Of a stretch of DNA of 64,000 nt, positions 58,131 through 64,000 are shown piece after piece (within the stretch, counting starts at the first letter, position 1; every line of letters starts with the position of its first letter). Where the stretch lies: assembly GCA_007258455.2 (NCBI GenBank), contig VDFB02115131.1:1-64000 (forward strand). Reading direction: 5' to 3'. A program made the translations under genes and the position numbers. The notes under the pieces are model-generated. The model saw nothing but the letters and a program-made list of their open reading frames with translations. It was not told the DNA's origin and ran no database searches. This DNA is from Sequoia sempervirens (lineage: Eukaryota > Streptophyta > Pinopsida > Cupressales > Cupressaceae).

Positions 58131-58209
58131 TAATTGTACTTAGAGCCCCATTGAAATGCCAATCGAAAGAGTGCAAAATGTGATTTCTATACAGATTTGC
58201 AAATAGAAT
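58131..58209. repeat. Direct dispersed repeat, copy 1
   Basis: About 79 bp (aatgccaatcgaaagag..., tttctatacagat(t/c)tgcaaat) match 61091-61170 in the same orientation. The pair brackets the ParA-like pseudogene at a distance of about 2.9 kb. Confidence 0.85.
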
Positions 58210-60257
58210 ATATGTGATAATAAAGAGTTTTTAGTTGGCATTTTCCCTTTAGATAGATTTATTTTTATATTTTCTCTTCCTCTTTTCTAGAAAAAAATTG
58301 AAGTGATTTTTTGTAAGATCCTATGAAAAGCTACCTTCTATAATCATAGAGATTATCTCACAACTCATGTCCCATTCTTGTGAGATTTCCCATGTTAAAG
58401 TTGATTTGCATGAGGGTGAAAATATAAAAATAAATAAATTGCTTTAATATGCAATGAAAATGATAGTAAAAAAATAGTAGTAATCAAGGGTGTTTGTTAG
58501 ATCAATCTTGTTTGAAATAATCTTGGAAGTAATTGATCCTTATGAAAATAAGGAAAGAATATAGTAGTGAGAGTCCTTATATGAAGTGATGGATCACCTT
58601 TATCATCATAATTTGCAAAATAAAGTGCCACCAATTCAATTACTTAAAATAGATTTAATAAATATGAAAAGTGATTAACCTTATTTATAGTTGTGACCAA
58701 TCATGTAAAAGAGATTTGAAATCTAAAATTAACAAAAATGAAAGTACTTAGCTTTGATTTGAGTGGCTAATATTATTTTGATCATAACTATTCAATTATT
58801 GTCAGGAATCACAACTTAAATATGCATTGGAAGTAGAGTTTAAAACAATATAAATTGGGTTGCTCTCATTTTTTGGCTAGTTCAAAAATGTGCCTCACAA
58901 GATTGACCTTTCTTTGTGAGAACAACTTGAGATGAAAATGATTTGACAAAAAATAAGCGTAGGACTTGTTCAACTTTGCCTTCTTTATATTTAAATCTAT
59001 CAAGGTGGTTTCTAAAGACATTATCAAGGAGCTTTCCAACTTGATATATGAATGGGTTCTCCTAGGTAAGACTCCTTGGTGGATCAGTTAATAATGAAGA
59101 GAAGGATCAAAGATTCACCAACATACAAATGACCTATATGCACATAGAACTCTCTTATCCCTTTAGAGAAATTGAAGTATGTTTTAATGATTTTTTCCTT
59201 TTCCTTGCACATGAATTAGTTGCACATTGAATATCTTTAGATACTATGACATAGAAACATATTCTGGTGTAGAAATATGTGTTAATTCAACTTATAAGGC
59301 TTAGTAGAAGGGTGTAGGAGATTTGCAATTTAAATTTGAAGATTTAAGTTTTAGGTTCATTCTCATGCACCTTGGGATTGAACTAAGTCAATTATGTTGA
59401 ATGAGAGGAAATCCCCCAAGTAACCTATATTGATGTAAAGTTTGTCTAAATAATCTCTCCCCATCGATTCAGAACTACAATTAAAACTATTAAATTACCC
59501 AAAAAAACAATATAATAAATAAATATATATAAAAGACAAACAAAAATAATAAAATAAATTTCTTTTCACCATAAACCAATCCTCATACAAGAATGTATCT
59601 CTTGTCAATATAATATTACATTAAAATATTCCCATAAAATGAACATAAAGCTAATATTGTATGTTATGCTAATTTCACCATAACAGTATGAAACCATTAA
59701 TTATCATCCCCTTTTAGAGTTGGTTTGGACTCCTTTGTTGTTCTACTTCCAATGGATTCATGGATAAAATCATCGTTACACTTCCATAAATCACTGTTAG
59801 TTAAGGAGCAGTGAAGTCGGCTAGGTTTTTGCTTTGAGCAATGCCTCCCTGTTGTACACGATGCAGGGAGAATGAAGTGTAGCATCCATCAAGAAACATA
59901 TTGACATACTGCAACATTCCCTATGTTTTGGATAACAATGGAGGTGTGTGGAGAAAGATGGAGAAGTGTGGAGAAACATTAGGCTGGGCTGGCATCCCAA
60001 ATAACTATGGAATTGTTATGTTCTTAACACGTTTTATATGCAATGAAACATACATTGAAATGTGTCTAACAAGTTAAATTAGTGGAAAAGCATTTGAGAA
60101 GTTCGTAGACATTCAAATTAATTCATCTACCATTTAGAATCTATAAATTTATAGAAAGAGTAAAACCCAATCCAGAGAGTATCTACAAATTTTTACTGCG
60201 AAGAACAGAGGTTAAAACATAGTAGATTAGTTTAGAGAACTTTTTGAACAGAAGAAA
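58210..60257. other. Unassigned DNA upstream of the ParA-like pseudogene
   Basis: There is no recognisable domain. The minus-strand frame 59885-59697 is moderately Cys/Ser-rich but has no family signature. The last 150 bp would hold the pseudogene promoter; no clear TATA box was identified. Confidence 0.35.
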
Positions 60258-60914
60258 ATGTCGGTGATTTCAGCTCACTGTTTTGCAAACCACAGAGGTG
60301 TAGTGGGAAAGACAACTTTAGCTTATTAGGCGTCTTCTGCTTATGCAGATGCACATCTTGGTCGCAAAGTGCTTGTCATCGACACAACTGATGTAAATAT
60401 CTTTGAATCATGGCTCTTTTATGTTCTTAGCTAAGTTAGTGACATGTTAATTGGGCAATTGTTGTTGTTGTTGTTGTATATTGAGTTCTTATCATTGTTG
60501 TTAATGGTGTTTTGTACAGAGTGGAGATTTGTTTGAGATGTTAATGGGGGGAATCTATGAGAAGAGGGGGTGTGAGATGTTGAGAAGCTTGATACCTATG
60601 GCCAATGTTACCCAGATGTTTTTGAGGGCGTTAGTGGCATCTACCTCCACTTCTCTCACAGATGTATTGAAGGCTAAGGAATATGAAGATGGCATTCTTA
60701 CCAACGTTGTTCAAAAGATGCCTCTTCCTAAAGTATGAAAAAAGTATTTGATTTTGGTTTTTCTATTGATTTACTTTTGTTTACTTAATGTTGAAAGAAT
60801 TTCTTGTTGTGGGTGCTGCAGGGAGTTGTTAAGAGTAGTCCACTGGAGAAGGCCAAGGTGTTGAAGAGGATTTATTTGGAGGAATTTGTCCATTTAACAT
60901 ACATTTTTTTATGA
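60258..60914 (+). pseudogene. ParA/MinD-like P-loop ATPase pseudogene, three exons
   Basis: Exon 1 (60258-60392) reads MSVISAHCFANHRGVVGKTT, LAY, a TAG at 60327-60329, then GRKVLVIDTTD. Introns 60393-60519 and 60733-60821 have GT...AG ends and both fall in phase 0. Exon 2 (60520-60732) is fully open: SGDLFEMLMGG, LIPMANVTQMFLRALVAST to NVVQKMPLPK. Exon 3 (from 60822) reads GVVKSSPLEKAKVLKRIYLE and stops at 60912-60914. Family ATPases carry a deviant Walker A, KGGVGKT; here it is RGVVGKT, so the signature lysine and one glycine are replaced. The Walker A' Asp of LVIDTT remains. The carboxyl half is missing. In bacteria these ATPases partition DNA or position proteins; the role in plants is not known to me. 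A stop in exon 1 plus truncation makes this a pseudogene that kept its introns, hence a DNA-level duplicate rather than a processed copy. Confidence 0.75.
60459..60478. repeat. (TTG)n microsatellite in intron 1
   Basis: About six tandem ttg triplets inside the first intron of the ParA-like pseudogene. A simple sequence repeat, probably polymorphic. Confidence 0.85.
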
Positions 60915-61090
60915 GTAGGAACAATATGAACCAAACTAATAAAAATGCACTATCGAGACCATCTATTTTACCTATAATCAACTATTCCATGCTATTTTAT
61001 CGCTCAACTAAGGTTCATAGTTCAAGCATAACAAAATTCAACACAATTGTTTACGATACATGTAATTTTTTGATATGGATTTAGGCATAA

Positions 61091-61170
61091 ATACTTGTAC
61101 TTAGAGCCTCACGGAAATGCCAATCGAAAGAGCGCATAATATGCTTTCTATACAGATCTGCAAATAGATA
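61091..61170. repeat. Direct dispersed repeat, copy 2
   Basis: Matches 58131-58209 with about ten changes. It begins roughly 180 bp after the pseudogene's last stop, so the gene truncation may coincide with the edge of the repeated unit. Confidence 0.85.
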
Positions 61171-63022
61171 GAATTTCAAAATTGGTTGGCCACAAGATAG
61201 GATAATAGCCTAGAGTTTTCATCAAGTGCCACTAAATATTCCAAACTAACTCCAAATCTCGTGTTCTCCATTTTCTAAGACAAAAACATAATAAAAATAG
61301 GAAATCCAACCGTTCAATTCGTCAACATTTTTTGGAAAAAATGTTTTTAAAAACACCTAAAATTCTAGAAAATGAAAATTCCCCGACTATGACCAACAAA
61401 ACCAACGAAACAAAACACACCAGCCTTTTTTTATCCAAATATCCCTATAGAATTTTTCAAACGAACTCCAAATGAGCTCAACTCGAACCTTATTCAACCA
61501 ATTTCAAAACAATAAAATTTTCATGGTTGCAAAAAAACAAGCTTACCTGTGCTTGATGTATCTCTAAAGATGTAGTTGGTTTGAGTATCTGGAGATGGCT
61601 TCCTCTTGTTGGAGTTAAAAATTAATTATCCCCTTTGGTAGTCAAAAAAGGCCTTTATAGTTTTTACTGCAAAAGGAAGAAATCAAATTATTGGTTGAAA
61701 TGGCAATAATTACAAGCATATATATATATACTTGTGTGTATAATTATTTAAGTGGATTGAATTCGAGTTCTCAACAAATATACATGACTTTTCCTACAGA
61801 AAGTACTTTCACAGAGTAGGATGTATCAAAATTTTTTAGGTACTTGTGATCTATAGATTCTTTTTTGGCTTTTTCAATCTGATTGGATTTTCCCTCCAAA
61901 TCTTGGATGTTGTCCAACTTATAAGCACTGTGGATCAATATCAGGACCTACGGGCTTGTACACAATGTGAGGATACCTTATCAACAAATATGTATGTTTG
62001 GATTTGTTACATTCATATATTTCGAAATTGTAAAATTCAAATCCACTTCATATTTAATATTTACTTTAAAATTCACCAGTAACAGCTAAATTGAATGTTA
62101 ACAATTCAAAGTACATCTAAAAATCATAAGACTGATTCCCCATTATCCAACATCAAGCATGGGACTTCTGTTCCCCTTTACAGGTAATCAAACTCATTTT
62201 TTCTTTGATGAAATTTGAATCATGAGCTACGTTTCTAATTCTTTAGACAAATGATCTAATCTATAAAATATTTCTATACTACCACCCATGCCAAAACTAT
62301 GGAATTCAAAATCATGGGGCATATAATATAAATCTACTCCAAACATTAGATATCCAATCCAATTATTATTTTGCTACCGTCCAAATGGTAAAACTCAAAA
62401 TCATGAAAAGAAATGTAAGATCTACTAACATCACGTATGAATATACTAAAATCGCGTATGAGATCATTTTTATGGTTATCAAAATTGAGTAAGATCACAT
62501 GGAAAACATAGTCCAACAAATGCCCATTCTTTTTGAAATGAAGACTCTATCAAAATTATCAAGAATAAAGTTGTTTGCAGTCACAATCTGGCGAAGACAA
62601 ACACAACTCAAAACCAAAGACATTGAATCGGAACCTAACAATTTTTCTAAAAGTTTAAAATCGGGCAGTACTCCTTCTACCATACATGAAATCGAATTCA
62701 AAAACCTTATAATTCTTTATCATAATGGAAATGCAAGTATGATTACCAAATTCTAGGATAGCTTTGAAGTCAAGAAATGAACCTCACATAAAAACACTAC
62801 GAATGAAGCTGAATTGTTCCACAGTCTCCTTTCTTGCTCACTTCTTAAATAGCTAGTCTCTGTTCTTCTTAAAAAAAAAGCTTGTTTAAAATAGTAAACT
62901 ATCTTTGATTCGCCAACCCCATATATCTTCTAAAACAGGTATATATAATAATGCTGGAGGATTCTGTTATAGATTTGGATTAGAACAAGAAACAAAAAAA
63001 TAGTTGTCTAACGGTATAGACT
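61171..63022. other. Unassigned DNA
   Basis: No gene is identified. The plus-strand frame 62499-62756 ends with EFKNLIILYHNGNASMI, faintly like a TIFY motif (TIFxxG), but two of the motif residues are wrong and no Jas-type region follows. A (ta)n run lies at about 61722-61733. Confidence 0.35.
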
Positions 63023-63330
63023 AATAGTTATCTATTTGTCTGTTTCAGAAGCTTCTTTTATGCTTAATGCATTACACTCAGCCACGCTGAGTTATGGTTA
63101 TAAAAAACTTTGATAATTTAGTTTGAATTATCTGATTGTCACTTACTTAATTTAGAATGACTCAACGTTCTGCATTAAGTGTTTTTTTTCTACGTAATGC
63201 CTTCCTCATTAATTCTTAACTGCGTTCCCTTTCTACATGCCAAGTCAACGATATCATGGCGCCCTATTTTCAAAAAGATAATAGTTATCTGTTTGCGTGT
63301 CTCAAAAGCTACTTTTATGGTTAATTCCTT
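63023..63330. repeat. Local duplication (offset about 257 bp)
   Basis: The segment aatagttatct(a/g)tttg..tgt(t/c)tca(g/a)aagct(t/a)cttttatg occurs at about 63023 and 63280, spaced 257 bp apart. The second copy runs straight into dispersed repeat copy B. A 7-bp perfect hairpin (ACTCAGC-cac-GCTGAGT, 63076-63092) lies between them. Confidence 0.7.
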
Positions 63331-63425
63331 ATAGTCAGGCATGTTGGGTTAAAGATTTTAAAAGCTTTAAAAATTCAGTTTGCATTAGTTGCTCAGATTT
63401 GATGCTGGCAGATTCCTACGCCACT
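63306..63425. repeat. Direct dispersed repeat, copy B
   Basis: Matches 53873-53993. On the minus strand both copies contain the same in-frame start, MPD(F/Y)KELTIKVA, suggesting that the repeat could include a promoter plus start codon of a duplicated gene, but the frames diverge immediately after it. Confidence 0.85.
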
Positions 63426-64000
63426 TTGTGGCTGTTCTCATTTTAATATTGTTTGCTGGTTTTACTGCCCATAAATAGGCAGTAATTTCCAGAATGCCCT
63501 CAACTTGAGCTCTCACCCCCATTTTACACAAAATTTTGATAGATAAAATTAATTCCAAGTAGTCACTTTTTCCCTTCCTTAAGCAACGGTTCCTTCCCAA
63601 AACATAGGTAACAAATACTAACCACCCTCTATAATCTGGTGCACACTTTTTAATAAATGATCAAGCTTAAAATAGTATTGATCGCCCTTTAAAAACTGCA
63701 AACACGTTCAATTTTAAAGTTGAAAAATAAATAACAATATGACCACTTCCTCGTAGATTTAGAAGCATTAAAAGATAGTTAACAATAAAACTATGGCTTT
63801 AAAATTAAACTACCTCAACATTATGGCTTTTATGCCATTTAAAATGCCTTTATTTTAGCTTTTATTCAGGTTTTTGTTGGAAGTTTTTTTATGTAGTTAT
63901 TATTTTAAAATGGTTTTTTTAGAGAAAAAATAAACGAAGGGTGATGATTTGAAGAATTCTCCTTGATTTAAGGTAGAGTTTTTCTAAACACCAAATGCCA
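63426..64000. other. Unassigned DNA at the right edge
   Basis: AT-rich sequence without recognisable coding or repeat structure. A minus-strand frame 63600-63385 is partly inside the repeat and has no family signature. Confidence 0.4.

Noticed and set aside
62499..62756. TIFY/JAZ-like protein fragment
   Set aside because: IILYHNG only loosely resembles TIFxxG, no Jas or other JAZ motif is present and the opposite strand is equally open.
1..64000. CRISPR array, prokaryotic defence system or operon
   Set aside because: All tandem repeats lack the alternating repeat/unique-spacer pattern, there are introns, SINEs and plant retrotransposons, and no prokaryotic gene cluster is present.

Overview
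The window is AT-rich plant nuclear DNA that looks like intergenic sequence of a large, repeat-dense genome. The grounds are plant-type Ty1/copia and Ty3/gypsy retrotransposons, tRNA-derived SINEs with target-site duplications, a Helitron fragment, a plant-mobile-domain relic, and the near absence of open genes. A gymnosperm fits this decay and a ParA-like gene relic with spliceosomal introns, but that placement is inference; no chloroplast, rRNA or species-diagnostic gene is present. I found no intact host protein-coding gene and no prokaryote-style system, CRISPR array, operon or true tRNA/rRNA gene. Most longer open frames are repeat-encoded or shadow frames.

Left third (1-25 kb): unassigned AT-rich DNA with small tandem duplications (4.4-5.0, 6.0-6.5 and 9.3 kb) and a decayed satellite-like stretch (6.0-7.6 kb). 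A GT-rich satellite field of about 6 kb (about 11.0-17.2 kb) contains three local higher-order periods (325, 339 and 305 bp). It is followed by one end of an LTR element (LTR 17912-18266, tRNA-Met primer site 18269-18281) whose leader runs into a 54-bp/18-codon minisatellite. A reverse-strand gypsy RNase H/integrase remnant lies near 20.1-20.5 kb.

Middle (25-43 kb): a plus-strand gypsy relic (gag tail, protease, G-patch-like segment, RT) is split twice, by an 853-bp solo LTR inside its gag zinc-knuckle region and by a reverse-strand copia element that cuts it at the end of RT. The copia element keeps its 3' LTR, PPT, all pol domains in decayed form, gag, primer site and part of the 5' LTR, then runs into a 100-N gap. 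After the gap comes a CpG-rich degenerate repeat, then a decayed plant-mobile-domain gene (about 39.7-40.8 kb, minus) and a chromodomain tail abutting an 860-bp LTR (42.0-43.1 kb).

Right third (43-64 kb): a reverse-strand chromovirus (47.7-52.2 kb) with protease, RT, RNase H, integrase and a frameshifted chromodomain; two SINEs (47381-47566 and 55621-55767); a Helitron N-terminal fragment (54575-55440); two unrecognised coding-like relics (56.3 and 57.2-57.5 kb); a 37-bp-arm hairpin (57606-57689); a 24-bp AT minisatellite; and a three-exon ParA/MinD-like ATPase pseudogene (60258-60914) lying between two pairs of direct dispersed repeats.
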